Program-made: the position numbers and the translations under genes | Shown here: positions 9,007 through 17,134 of the stretch, one piece after another | Position numbering within the stretch: the stretch's first letter is position 1 | Layout: every line of letters starts with the position of its first letter | Notes under the pieces: generated by a model | The model's database searches: none | Seen by the model: the letters and a program-made list of their open reading frames with translations, nothing else | Told to the model about the DNA's origin: nothing | Origin: Neobacillus citreus | GTDB taxonomy: Bacteria > Bacillota > Bacilli > Bacillales > Cytobacillaceae | Assembly (NCBI RefSeq): GCF_018343545.2 | Contig: NZ_JAGYPE020000022.1 | Location: forward strand, 1-44,843 | DNA: 44,843 nt | Reading direction: 5' to 3'

Positions 9007-9010
9007 ACCT

Positions 9011-10000
9011 TTATTCTTTGATTAAATTCGTGTCATTCTGGGTAAGAAGGAAAAATTTGTGGTTCTCAACGGTAACTTCTGAATCTTTTGGCAAGGTAAA
9101 ATGTTTATTTTGTTTCATATCGTAATAAACGTTATCTTCGATATAAAGAGTATTTTCATCTTCTGTAATTAGGATATGGTCACCTGAAACAGGAGTCGGA
9201 AGTTCATCAATCAGGTGTTTTTGGCCATCTTGATAAGAGTAAATTTTCGTTACGTATCCATCTTGATCCAGCTTTCCGTAATAAATTGTATCATCGTATA
9301 CGGAAAGAATCGTTGCATTAGATTCAATGTTCTTTACGGAAGAATTTTGCTTCAACCAAATGGTGTGAAACTTGTCTTCATAGAACAATTCGTTTTTTGT
9401 TGATAACAAAGTAGGTTTCTCAATGTAACTATTGCGTAATGGCACATTTGTCATTTTTCCGTTTGTATTAAAGTGATACAATTTCGTAATGGTATCATTT
9501 CCAATGAGTGTATACACATCGTTGGTATACGGACTGTAGCTGATTGATTTAAACGTAGAAGTTGAAGTAACACCTGTAAATGTTGTAATGATCCGCTCTT
9601 TATGTGTCCCTACTTGGAAAGTTTTTAGAACCAAATGGTTTTGTTCGGATTTTAAACCAATAAAGAGATTGTCACTTCGGATCCATTTAATATAGTTCAT
9701 TTGGTCTTCTTCATTTGCAGAATACAGCTCAGTATTATTTTCTATATCAATAATGTGAAGTCGATTGTTATTGCTTACATAAGCCACATATCGTTGATTT
9801 TCAGAAATCGAAACTAATTTCACTTTTTCCTCTGCTAAAAGTTTCTTGTTCAAAATAGGCGTTTCGATTTTTTTCTTTGTGCCTGTTTCGGATGTAGATG
9901 CAGTAATGGACTGCTGCCCTTTCAATATATTGTCATAGTGCCAAAAGACGCCTGTTTCCAAGGCAGTAATGAACACTAAAGCAAGCAAAAATATTCTCAC
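9011..10000 (-). CDS. Membrane-anchored or exported protein, propeller-like, function unknown
   Basis: The 329-residue product has a hydrophobic N-terminal segment (about 1-18) that is a signal peptide or anchor. A low-complexity Thr/Ser/Lys linker follows, then a series of about 40-residue segments rich in beta structure (Y-V-A-Y-V-S-N-N-N-R-L-H-I-I-D-I, N-D-V-Y-T-L-I-G-N-D-T-I-T-K-L-Y). This pattern fits a WD/DPP-type beta-propeller, but I see no catalytic motif. It starts with GTG at 10000-9998; its GGGAGGAAG ribosome site overlaps the stop codon of the upstream gene. The two are therefore cotranscribed and probably translationally coupled. Its role is likely tied to the glycosidase-like partner. 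Confidence 0.65.
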   Translation of the reverse strand: MRIFLLALVFITALETGVFWHYDNILKGQQSITASTSETGTKKKIETPILNKKLLAEEKVKLVSISENQRYVAYVSNNNRLHIIDIENNTELYSANEEDQMNYIKWIRSDNLFIGLKSEQNHLVLKTFQVGTHKERIITTFTGVTSTSTFKSISYSPYTNDVYTLIGNDTITKLYHFNTNGKMTNVPLRNSYIEKPTLLSTKNELFYEDKFHTIWLKQNSSVKNIESNATILSVYDDTIYYGKLDQDGYVTKIYSYQDGQKHLIDELPTPVSGDHILITEDENTLYIEDNVYYDMKQNKHFTLPKDSEVTVENHKFFLLTQNDTNLIKE

Positions 10001-10016
10001 AGTCTGTTCTTCCTCC

Positions 10017-10988
10017 CTATTTTTGAGGCATTACGATAAAACTAGTTGCTATTTTTCGTTCGCCGAGAACATCAGATGGTTCGTTGATTAACACGCCATC
10101 TTTTACCATCGTTGCAGATGAACCCCCATCTAAGTTTGCTGCGCTTACCGCACCATATTTCAACATTAAATGCATTAAGTCATTCATGGTGGCACCCAAG
10201 TTATTCGCTCCGTGGATCATCCGTCCATCGGTCACAATCATAATGACGGTACCATCTTCTCTTTGACCAATGGCCGTTCTGGGAGCTGCTCCCCAACCGC
10301 CATCACCTTTGACGACCCCTTTTCCGTCTTTTACAAGAACAGGTCCGAATGTTAAAGCTTCTGTAACGTCTCTATCCATTAATTCTTTTTCTGAATAGGA
10401 ACCTACCATCAATACGCCGTCACGAGTAAATCCAACAATCGGCTGGGTTCCGCCTTTTGTTACAAATTCCCCTTTTTGAATGGTGGTACCTAACGGAACT
10501 CCACCGGTTCCACGATACCCAACGTCCTGGAATGCTCCGCCGTTGATTCCCGCGACCGCTTTATTGTCCTCAACCATTTCGCCTACTGTTTGACCGACAT
10601 CACCTTTATATTTCGTTACAGCAACACGAATACGAGTTGGGTCTGGAACCAACATGATTTTGGCGGAATATGTTTTGTCTTTATAGTCTTCGATTGTAAT
10701 AGATTCATCCGTGTTGTTTTTTAAATGGGCTTTGATATTTTTATAGATCTCTTTATCTTTAATATTATCTTTTTCGACTTCTACCACCATACTGGGTTTG
10801 TTTTCCTCAGCAGATACCGTCCACATGGATAACGGTGCTAAATACTGTGGATGCATGGAGGTGGTAAAGATTCCAATCACATAACTTTTAAGTGAGTCGA
10901 ATGGTCCGTGGAAGACCAAAATAGCACTGGAAACCCAAGCATATATAACAGAAAGAATCATATACCCAAAAACTTTTGAAAATTTCAC
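10017..10988 (-). CDS. Phosphodiester glycosidase (NAGPA-like domain) family protein
   Basis: About 323 residues with an N-terminal membrane anchor (about 6-30). The C-terminal NAGPA-like domain carries A-G-I-N-G-G-A-F, G-F-T-R-D-G-V-L-M, A-P-R-T-A-I-G-Q, I-V-T-D-G-R and A-N-L-D-G-G-S-S-A-T-M. The family includes the human uncovering enzyme that removes GlcNAc from a phosphodiester; bacterial members are linked to extracellular polysaccharides and teichoic-acid-like polymers. The protein should act outside the membrane. Start choice: AAGGGAGGTA stands 8-9 nt before GTG at 10988, whereas the in-frame TTG at 11012 would put the ribosome site inside the gene. It is first in a two-gene operon. 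A target among the polymers made by tagA/tagO is inference. Confidence 0.85.
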   Translation of the reverse strand: MKFSKVFGYMILSVIYAWVSSAILVFHGPFDSLKSYVIGIFTTSMHPQYLAPLSMWTVSAEENKPSMVVEVEKDNIKDKEIYKNIKAHLKNNTDESITIEDYKDKTYSAKIMLVPDPTRIRVAVTKYKGDVGQTVGEMVEDNKAVAGINGGAFQDVGYRGTGGVPLGTTIQKGEFVTKGGTQPIVGFTRDGVLMVGSYSEKELMDRDVTEALTFGPVLVKDGKGVVKGDGGWGAAPRTAIGQREDGTVIMIVTDGRMIHGANNLGATMNDLMHLMLKYGAVSAANLDGGSSATMVKDGVLINEPSDVLGERKIATSFIVMPQK

Positions 10989-11388
10989 CCAATGTACCTC
11001 CCTTACAAACAATAATAAAATATTTATGGAATAAAATAGAAACCTTTTTTTCCTTCTGGTCTCTTATTTATTATTCAATAGTTATATTTTCATAGATGAT
11101 AAAATGCAAAACACTATACTATTGTAATAGTAATTGAGCTTTTTTTCCATATCAGAATGCTGGAAGTATTGATAAAAAGGAAATTTATCTGTTCTCCTTG
11201 GATTTGATACCTTTTGCGAATGGATTACCTTCAATGATAATGATAGAGGATATAGGTTTGGAAAAAGCCTGAAAAACAATAACAATAAAAAACAAAATAG
11301 GAATAAAGTTGTATCCCCATTCCTATTTTGTCACCAGCCCCCGCAAGCACTGTTTTATATTAACGGCTTCATGCATGATTTATTTTAC
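10989..11388. other. Intergenic interval
   Basis: AT-rich. It holds the presumed promoter of the glycosidase operon on the minus strand and the terminator of the metallophosphoesterase gene (11293-11330). A 67-codon ORF at 11082-11285 has no ribosome site and no recognisable features. I see nothing else. Confidence 0.5.
11285..11332 (-). terminator. Terminator of the metallophosphoesterase gene
   Basis: A perfect 12-bp inverted repeat, CAAAATAGGAAT (11293-11304) with ATTCCTATTTTG (11319-11330), is followed on the minus strand by a run of T. Confidence 0.75.
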
Positions 11389-12147
11389 TTAAAGATTTAG
11401 TACGGAAACTTCACTTCTAACACCAAAACGGATATTATATCTTGATTGTCCTAAGCCCTTAGAGATATAAAGATAACGACCTTTATGGATATGCAATGCC
11501 TTATAAATGCCTTGGTTCATTAATGGACCTTGAAATTTTGCGCCAAATAAAAAAGGGATGTTTATTTGTTTTCCATGTAAATGTCCCGAAACCATAAGAG
11601 TAAATGGCTGATCCATATATTCTATGAGATTTGGGTCATGGCACATTACAATTGATGGCTTCTCCTTTGGGATATGATGAAATGATAAATTTACATTATG
11701 GTGATTCGTACAATAATCATCTATTCCGACAAGGACAAAATCTTCTAAATCAATCCATTCATTCCTTAAAACTTGTATCTTGTTTTCTGCTAAAGAATTA
11801 ATGCAAATCTCCACAGGCTGTACGGAATAATCCTTGTTCCCCAAAACGGCATAACAGGGGACAGCTGATTGTTTTAGTATTTTTGAATATGGTTCAAGTA
11901 ATGATTTACTACTTGCCCTTTCCATGAAATCTCCCGTAAAAAGGATTATGTCTGGTTTTTCTCTTTTGATAATACGGTTTATTTTTTTGGGTGAAATTCT
12001 CAATCTTTCCACATGTAAATCAGAAAGATGTAATACTTTCTTATTTAACCCTAAGGGTATATGAACCCTCTCAATTTTTAGCCATTGAGTTGGCAGGATA
12101 AAAAACATATACCATAATAATAAAACACCAATGACTCCATAAAGCAT
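11389..12147 (-). CDS. Membrane-anchored calcineurin-like metallophosphoesterase
   Basis: About 252 residues. An N-terminal hydrophobic anchor (about 1-20) precedes a metallophosphoesterase domain with the full metal-ligand set: L-S-D-L-H-V, F-T-G-D-F-M, L-G-N-K-D-Y (Asn of the usual G-N-H/K-D), M-C-H-D-P and S-G-H-L-H-G. The layout resembles YkuE/YaeI-type phosphodiesterases, some of which act on lipid-linked or wall substrates. Its true substrate cannot be told from sequence. TAGGAGCT lies 8-9 nt before the ATG at 12147; a TTG at 12153 is too close to the ribosome site. It stands alone with its own terminator. Confidence 0.85.
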   Translation of the reverse strand: MLYGVIGVLLLWYMFFILPTQWLKIERVHIPLGLNKKVLHLSDLHVERLRISPKKINRIIKREKPDIILFTGDFMERASSKSLLEPYSKILKQSAVPCYAVLGNKDYSVQPVEICINSLAENKIQVLRNEWIDLEDFVLVGIDDYCTNHHNVNLSFHHIPKEKPSIVMCHDPNLIEYMDQPFTLMVSGHLHGKQINIPFLFGAKFQGPLMNQGIYKALHIHKGRYLYISKGLGQSRYNIRFGVRSEVSVLNL

Positions 12148-12251
12148 AATCAAATAGCTCCTAAAATCCGTATTTTAATGAAATTTTCAATTAAAAAGTA
12201 GAGCCTATTTACGGCCACCGCAATGGAGCCCCTTAGCAGGGCTCGAAATTG

Positions 12252-12285
12252 AAAAACCCCAACTATGAAGCAGGGGTCTTTGGAT
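12252..12285 (-). terminator. Terminator of the SH3-like secreted protein gene
   Basis: AAAACCCC and GGGGTCTTT form the stem; read on the minus strand the stem is followed by TTTTTC. A separate GAGCCC...GGGCTC palindrome lies just beside it at 12224-12243. Confidence 0.55.
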
Positions 12286-12375
12286 AAAAAGGTATTAAAT
12301 TTTCAAATATTATATCTCGATTAAGCTTACTATTGCAAGGTGGATTATTTACTATTACGTCGTGTTCTCGCTAAA

Positions 12376-13266
12376 TTATTTTGGAACCCGGATCCACTTA
12401 TCCCCCAAAGTGGTTTGGATTTTTAACCATCCGAATGGATTGATGGATTCTTCTTTAACAAAAACTGTTTGTGGATCAAAGCTCCCGATAGACATTCCCT
12501 GTGGACTATCGAATGCTGTAAATTTAGTTGGAATATTTAAATAAGAACCATGAGGGGCAACCCACTCATTCCCAGCGTATGTGTAAATTTGAATCCATCC
12601 ATTCCCATTATCTTTCAACACTCTTACAGATTGAGGGTCAAATGTATTACAAGAATTTGAATAATTAGGGTTTACATACGCACAGAAATACCTATTTATT
12701 GTTTTAATATGAGGGTAACGAATTATCCATTTTGGTCCCAAGTAAGTACTAATTAGCGACCATGCAGTATCAGTTGTTTGTAAAACGTATACTGTTTGAG
12801 GACCAAACCATGCGACAGGAGTAGTCGAACCTGAATAATCGTACGCAGCGAAACTGTCATTCATTTTATTTGGCATACCATTCACACCAGTCCATTTTGG
12901 ACCTGCCCATGTATCAATGAATAGAATCCCGTTTACTCCACCATCGTGTGCAATAACGGTTTGGGGGCTGAAGGTGAATTTTTGGCTATCTAATGATGGG
13001 GTATCGAAAGCTTCAAAAGGCCTATTAATATCTACTTTGGCGCCATCGGGTGCAATCCATCTTTCATAAGATAGCAACATCCAACCAGACGGGAAAGTAC
13101 GCTCAACCCAAACTTCTCCTGGCTGTATGGTTCCGACTACTGGCGAATTAAAACTTTGGTCCTTATAGACTCTCAATTCTTTTTGAACTTCATAGTATTG
13201 CGCATTGGCAGGTTGTGAAACTAGCAAAATAATCCCGAAAATGAATAATGAAAACCACTTCTTCAC
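12376..13266 (-). CDS. Secreted protein built of SH3-like (GW-type) repeats
   Basis: 296 residues with a clean signal peptide ending at Q-P-A-N-A-Q. The mature part is four or five repeats of about 55-65 residues, each with F-x-P-Q-T/S-V-x-V ... G-W-x-x-I-x-T-x-x-G-x-K/E-W-I. This resembles the SH3/GW modules that bind teichoic acid or peptidoglycan in autolysins. No catalytic domain is present, so it is probably a wall-binding or modulatory protein. A similar module pair forms the N-terminus of the amidase encoded divergently at 13552. GTG start with AAAGGAGGA 7 nt upstream. Confidence is good for export and repeats, low for role. Confidence 0.75.
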   Translation of the reverse strand: MKKWFSLFIFGIILLVSQPANAQYYEVQKELRVYKDQSFNSPVVGTIQPGEVWVERTFPSGWMLLSYERWIAPDGAKVDINRPFEAFDTPSLDSQKFTFSPQTVIAHDGGVNGILFIDTWAGPKWTGVNGMPNKMNDSFAAYDYSGSTTPVAWFGPQTVYVLQTTDTAWSLISTYLGPKWIIRYPHIKTINRYFCAYVNPNYSNSCNTFDPQSVRVLKDNGNGWIQIYTYAGNEWVAPHGSYLNIPTKFTAFDSPQGMSIGSFDPQTVFVKEESINPFGWLKIQTTLGDKWIRVPK

Positions 13267-13450
13267 AAATATCCTCCTTTTATTAATTACTAATTAATTT
13301 TATTTTACATTTTTTTGAAAAAAGTAGAATAAAATTTTCCTTTATTATAAAACGGTTATTGAAAATAATCATATTTTGGTGACAAATGGGTACAGCAAAG
13401 TTATTAGTAACCAAAAAAAATTTTCTTTTTATTAATTTTACGAGATGAAA

Positions 13451-13470
13451 AAATTTTCCTTTGGTATAAT
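13451..13470 (+). promoter_or_regulatory. Extended -10 promoter candidate for the amidase gene
   Basis: TTGGTATAAT (13461-13470) is a consensus extended -10 (TG-n-TATAAT) about 80 bp before the amidase start. There is no matching -35. The interval also serves the divergent SH3-repeat gene. Confidence 0.5.
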
Positions 13471-13551
13471 GATGATGTTGTTTTTTATTATTTTAGAAGA
13501 ATGAGAGAATTATGGAAGGGAGAGAGAAGAAGCAGTTTTAGACTGTAAAGA

Positions 13552-15417
13552 ATGACTATGAAAAAATTAATAAGAGTGCTAATTGTTGGGATGTTTATAG
13601 CAGGAAGCAGCGGTGTAGTCAATATGCAAAATGTGTACGCCAACAGTTACGATCCGGCAAACATTTCACAGCAAACAGAAGCCACGGATTTCACAAACAT
13701 TATTTCTGCTGAGAACGGAAAGGACGAGATTGTTTCAACGCCACCAGGGGAAGTTTCTTTAAGGGTTTTATCAAACTTTGTGAGAGACGGGGAATTCATC
13801 CTTTATAATAACGGCAATATTTCCATGTATACAAAGCCAAACGGCTCTGTTGATGGGGGATTAGGACCTCAAGTGCTTCACTCTACCAAAAGGAACGGAC
13901 AATGGTTCCTCATCAATAGTTACCAGGGAGAGAGATGGGTTTACAATGATGAAAATATTGTGAACTTAAGAGACGTTGCCGCCAAAAATGCAGAACTTAC
14001 TCTTGGTGAAACAGTTTATATCTATAGTGAACCTTTTTCTGTTTATAGGACAGAAGAGACCATTGCTCCCACAACTGTACATGTTATAAAACAAGCAGGA
14101 AGCTGGTTCCTCATTGATTATAACTCCCGTCAGGTATGGATTACGACTGAAAATGCGAAGTATAAGGGGACAGTTGATACCTTCGATACTACCAGTATTT
14201 ATGGTATCCCCTATAAAAAAATGATTATACCTACAGGAAATATAAGTGTACGTCCCGGTACCACGCTAAAACCAGACTACATCACTGTCCATAATACAGC
14301 TAATACCGCAAGTGGTGCAGATGCAGAAATGCACGGTAGGTATCTTCTTAATCAAGCGGCAACGAACCCAGATTCATGGGTATCTTGGCATTTTACTGTG
14401 GATGACAAACAAATAGTTCAGCATTTACCATTAAGTGAATCAGCCTTTCATGCAGGAGATGGTGATGGGCCCGGAAACCGTAGTTCAATTGGTATTGAAA
14501 TAACTGAAAATGCAGATGGAAACTATGCAAAAGCTGAAGAAAATGCCAAAAAACTAATTGCCTATCTAATAGATCAGCTGAATATTCCTATGGAAAATGT
14601 AAAACCTCATCGGGACTGGTCAGGGAAGAACTGTCCGAGGGTAATATTAAGCAATGGTTGGTCAAACTTTATAACCTCTCTTCAGCAGGTGTATAATACC
14701 TACCATGTGCCTACTGTATACCGGGTAGTAACAGGCGGTTTTCTTGGTGAGGAAAATGTAAAGCAAAAGTTGGGTATGCTTCAGGCTCAAACGGGCTGGT
14801 GGGCATCGTATGAACCACTGCAACAGACAGCTCCTTATTACCGGATTGTAACAGGTGAGTATACAGGCGAAGAAGCAGCCGCGGAAGCAATGAACGCCGT
14901 ACAGTCTGAAACGGGATTGTGGATGACGTATGAAAAGACTAGACCAGCCTATTCAATTTATCGCATCGTAACAGGCGGATTTAAAGGGGAAGACAATGTT
15001 CAGCAAGCACTTGAAGGATTAAAGCGCGACACAGGTTGGTGGGCTACCTTTGAACCTACCGGTGAGCCAGATGTTTATCGAATCGTAACCGGTGGCATTG
15101 GGGGAGAATCGAACGTCATTGAAGCCCTTAATCGTGTTAAGGAAAGAGGCTGGTGGGCAACATATGAGGAAAATGGAGAATATGTTTACTATTATCGCAT
15201 TCGAACAGGAGAGTTCATCGAAGAAAGTTCGGCCAAACAAGCATTGGCCTATTTTACCAATAAAGGCTGGTGGGCAACATACGAACCATCCGGGAGAATT
15301 GAAAGGTATTACCGAATCGTAACTGGTGGTTTTGCTGGCCGCGAAGCCGCAGAGGAAAAGGCAAAAATGGTTCAAAATTCTTACGGTTGGTGGACCAGCA
15401 CAGAAACGGTAAGATAA
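13552..15417 (+). CDS. Secreted N-acetylmuramoyl-L-alanine amidase with SH3-like and SPOR-like repeats
   Basis: 621 residues. Signal peptide ending near N-V-Y-A-N-S. Two SH3/GW-like modules (about 60-210, W-F-L-I-N-S-Y-Q-G-E-R-W-V and W-F-L-I-D-Y-N-S-R-Q-V-W-I). An amidase_2 (PGRP-like) domain (about 240-370) with zinc ligands His247 (V-H-N-T-A), His353 (K-P-H-R-D-W) and Cys361 (N-C-P-R). Then six SPOR-like C-terminal repeats. It would cleave the MurNAc-L-Ala bond outside the cell. No strong ribosome site precedes the ATG at 13552 or the next ATG at 13558; the purine-rich AAGGGAGAGAGAAG lies about 25 nt upstream, so translation may be weak or the start slightly off. Confidence 0.9.
   Translation: MTMKKLIRVLIVGMFIAGSSGVVNMQNVYANSYDPANISQQTEATDFTNIISAENGKDEIVSTPPGEVSLRVLSNFVRDGEFILYNNGNISMYTKPNGSVDGGLGPQVLHSTKRNGQWFLINSYQGERWVYNDENIVNLRDVAAKNAELTLGETVYIYSEPFSVYRTEETIAPTTVHVIKQAGSWFLIDYNSRQVWITTENAKYKGTVDTFDTTSIYGIPYKKMIIPTGNISVRPGTTLKPDYITVHNTANTASGADAEMHGRYLLNQAATNPDSWVSWHFTVDDKQIVQHLPLSESAFHAGDGDGPGNRSSIGIEITENADGNYAKAEENAKKLIAYLIDQLNIPMENVKPHRDWSGKNCPRVILSNGWSNFITSLQQVYNTYHVPTVYRVVTGGFLGEENVKQKLGMLQAQTGWWASYEPLQQTAPYYRIVTGEYTGEEAAAEAMNAVQSETGLWMTYEKTRPAYSIYRIVTGGFKGEDNVQQALEGLKRDTGWWATFEPTGEPDVYRIVTGGIGGESNVIEALNRVKERGWWATYEENGEYVYYYRIRTGEFIEESSAKQALAYFTNKGWWATYEPSGRIERYYRIVTGGFAGREAAEEKAKMVQNSYGWWTSTETVR
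14716..15411 (+). repeat. Six-unit SPOR-like repeat cassette of the amidase
   Basis: Six tandem units of about 117 nt, each matching the corresponding unit of the protease cassette at 7915-8612, including the odd second unit with W-M-T-Y-E and R-P-A-Y. Confidence 0.75.
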
Positions 15418-15429
15418 AATTCTTTTAAA

Positions 15430-15463
15430 GGTGAGTTGCAGATGGCAGCTCATCTTTTTTTTA
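15430..15463 (+). terminator. Terminator after the amidase gene
   Basis: GGTGAGTTGC pairs with GCAGCTCATC, followed by nine T. It is homologous in sequence to the hairpin after the protease gene. Confidence 0.75.
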
Positions 15464-15677
15464 ACTGAAAAAATATATTGATTTGAGGGTATATAGAATG
15501 GGACAATGGTTTATAGTTCCCTTTCCGATTTATAAAGGAGTATTAAATATAAATGAAGCCTTTTGAAGTACGATACTTCCTTTCGATTTTACCTATTGTA
15601 ATCCCTCTAACATTAATTAATTTAAAAACCAAGTTGTTAGGATACAAGTATAAAGTTTTAAAAAGTAATTGTGTTAA

Positions 15678-15717
15678 AACAAGCCGTATCACATATTGTG
15701 ATACGGCTTGTTATTTT
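15678..15717. terminator. Bidirectional terminator, perfect 16-bp stem
   Basis: AACAAGCCGTATCACA (15678-15693) and its exact reverse complement (15697-15712) are separated by 3 nt. It lies at the 3' end of the LCP gene on the minus strand. Confidence 0.75.
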
Positions 15718-16756
15718 AGTTATCCTGAGCGTCTGATTTTTCTTGGTCTGCATCTTTAATTTCATTATCTACTTTTGGTTCCAAACCTAATTGTTCTTTT
15801 AGTTTATTTTGTGTTTCCTTAAGAGATTCTTTATCCAGCTTATAATAGTAAATTTTGTTTATATAACTATCTTCACCTTTTAAAGCTAACGTCTCAATTG
15901 TAAGTCCACTACCCGCCATTCCATAATCCATTAAAGCTTTCATATTACTGAATGACATATCTGTAGTCATATTTTCACCGACTGCTTCAATTAATTTTCC
16001 ATGCTTCGTTAAGGACTTAACAGAAATAGCCTTTTTAAAGATGGCTTTAAGAATCTGCTGTTGCCTTTGTCCTCTCATGATATCGGAATCTTTATGTCTT
16101 GTTCTTGCCAAGGCAAGGGCTTGTTCTCCGTTTAAAGTTTGTAGACCTGGCTTTAAACGGATGGCATTTGGACGATCCTGTGAGTCTTGCTCTGAAATTT
16201 CATAAGGAACGTCCACTTCGATTCCATCAAGGGCATTGACTGTATCAATGAATGCATAAAAGTTTACTTTTACATAATAATCGATGGGAATATCCAGAAG
16301 TTCTTGAACAGTTTCAATTGTTAAGGCTGGTCCGCCAAATGCGTGTGCATGATTTATTTTATCGTATTTATTTTTTTCTGGTATATGAACGTATGAATCC
16401 CGAGGTATACTCAACAGCGTCACTGACTTTTCTTTTTTATTTAACGTAGCAACCATAAGAGCATCCGTTCGTACTGCGGAACCGTATTGTTTGGCTCGAA
16501 CTTTACTCTCGTCTACGCCAATCAGGAGAATGGAGATATTATCCTTCTCAGGGTCAATTTTGACCTCCCTTTTTGATGCAGCCTTTACGGGTTGATAAGA
16601 TTTATTAACGACTGACTCCGCTTTTTTTATTAAAAAGGTGGCATATCCTGCACCCGATAATGCTAGAACTAATATAGGAAGGAAAATCCACATAAAAATT
16701 CGTTTTCGCCGTTTTTTCTTAGCGTCTTTTAGATTTGAACGTGTATAAAGGGACAT
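15716..16756 (-). CDS. LytR-CpsA-Psr (LCP) family wall-polymer transferase
   Basis: 346 residues: a short basic cytoplasmic tail, one membrane span (about 20-42), then an extracytoplasmic LCP domain. Conserved features include R-T-D-A-L-M-V-A-T, S-I-P-R-D-S-Y-V, D-K-I-N-H-A-H-A-F-G-G and A-L-A-R-T-R-H-K-D-S-D. These match the polyprenyl-phosphate-binding residues of TagT/U/V. The enzyme moves teichoic acid or another polymer from undecaprenyl pyrophosphate to peptidoglycan on the outer face. It lies divergent from the second tagO and near yigZ-degS, which recalls the B. subtilis yvhJ (tagV) neighbourhood, but paralogue identity is not certain. AAGGAGAAA precedes the ATG. Confidence 0.92.
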   Translation of the reverse strand: MSLYTRSNLKDAKKKRRKRIFMWIFLPILVLALSGAGYATFLIKKAESVVNKSYQPVKAASKREVKIDPEKDNISILLIGVDESKVRAKQYGSAVRTDALMVATLNKKEKSVTLLSIPRDSYVHIPEKNKYDKINHAHAFGGPALTIETVQELLDIPIDYYVKVNFYAFIDTVNALDGIEVDVPYEISEQDSQDRPNAIRLKPGLQTLNGEQALALARTRHKDSDIMRGQRQQQILKAIFKKAISVKSLTKHGKLIEAVGENMTTDMSFSNMKALMDYGMAGSGLTIETLALKGEDSYINKIYYYKLDKESLKETQNKLKEQLGLEPKVDNEIKDADQEKSDAQDN

Positions 16757-17134
16757 AGCATTTCTCCTTATTTATTTCATAAAACATTTAGGAAATGTTA
16801 TAAACCAATTTTCATTTTACACTTTTTTACTCTCTGCGTAAATTGAAAATTTTTGTCGATAATTAATTGATTAATAGTTTTAGAGTTTTTTTTTCATTAA
16901 TGCCTTAGTATTGAAATCATAGATGCATAATAATGGTAAGTACTCTTTATCGAAGATAAGAGAGAAAGTATACAAATCCCATTCTTATTTGTAATATTTT
17001 TGACATTTCAATCAAATAAAATAATTAGAACTTTTTGGTTGCTATTTATTTCCTTGATTTGAACTATTAAATATTATAACGGAGTGGTTTTGTTTTTTGT
17101 GATCAGGACACACTTACTATTAAGGAGGATTGGT
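16757..17134. other. Divergent intergenic region between the LCP gene and tagO copy 2
   Basis: AT-rich, about 380 bp. It holds the LCP promoter candidate at 16814-16842 and presumably the tagO promoter. TTGACA occurs near 17000 but no well-spaced -10 is seen. No gene is supported. Confidence 0.5.
16814..16842 (-). promoter_or_regulatory. SigA-like promoter candidate for the LCP gene
   Basis: On the minus strand, TTTACG (16842-16837) and TAAAAT (16819-16814) are 17 bp apart, about 60 bp before the LCP start. Confidence 0.35.

Larger units (their letters stand above)
8616..9010. other. Gene-poor interval with two terminators and a possible decayed coding remnant
   Basis: The interval holds the terminators at 8625-8660 and 8980-9005. 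Between them, about 8690-8890 reads as protein-like sequence in two frames of the + strand, with a switch near 8793 (S-F-Q-F-G-F-F-D-A-L-G-P-H-S-N-R-L-P-F-G then G-L-A-F-A-L-Y-V-W-G-I-W-G-L-E-H-P-E-I-P). It has no start and contains stops. I cannot name a parent family. Confidence 0.3.

Noticed and set aside
11082..11285. 67-codon minus-strand ORF
   Set aside because: No ribosome site, no signal or domain, AT-rich intergenic position.
15019..15453. 144-codon ORF opposite the amidase repeats
   Set aside because: A similar shadow appears opposite the protease repeats (8217-8438), as expected from the repeated coding sequence.
15553..15759. 68-codon plus-strand ORF with an AAGGAG 12 nt upstream
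   Set aside because: It runs through the 16-bp bidirectional terminator stem and into the 3' end of the LCP gene; composition is not protein-like.
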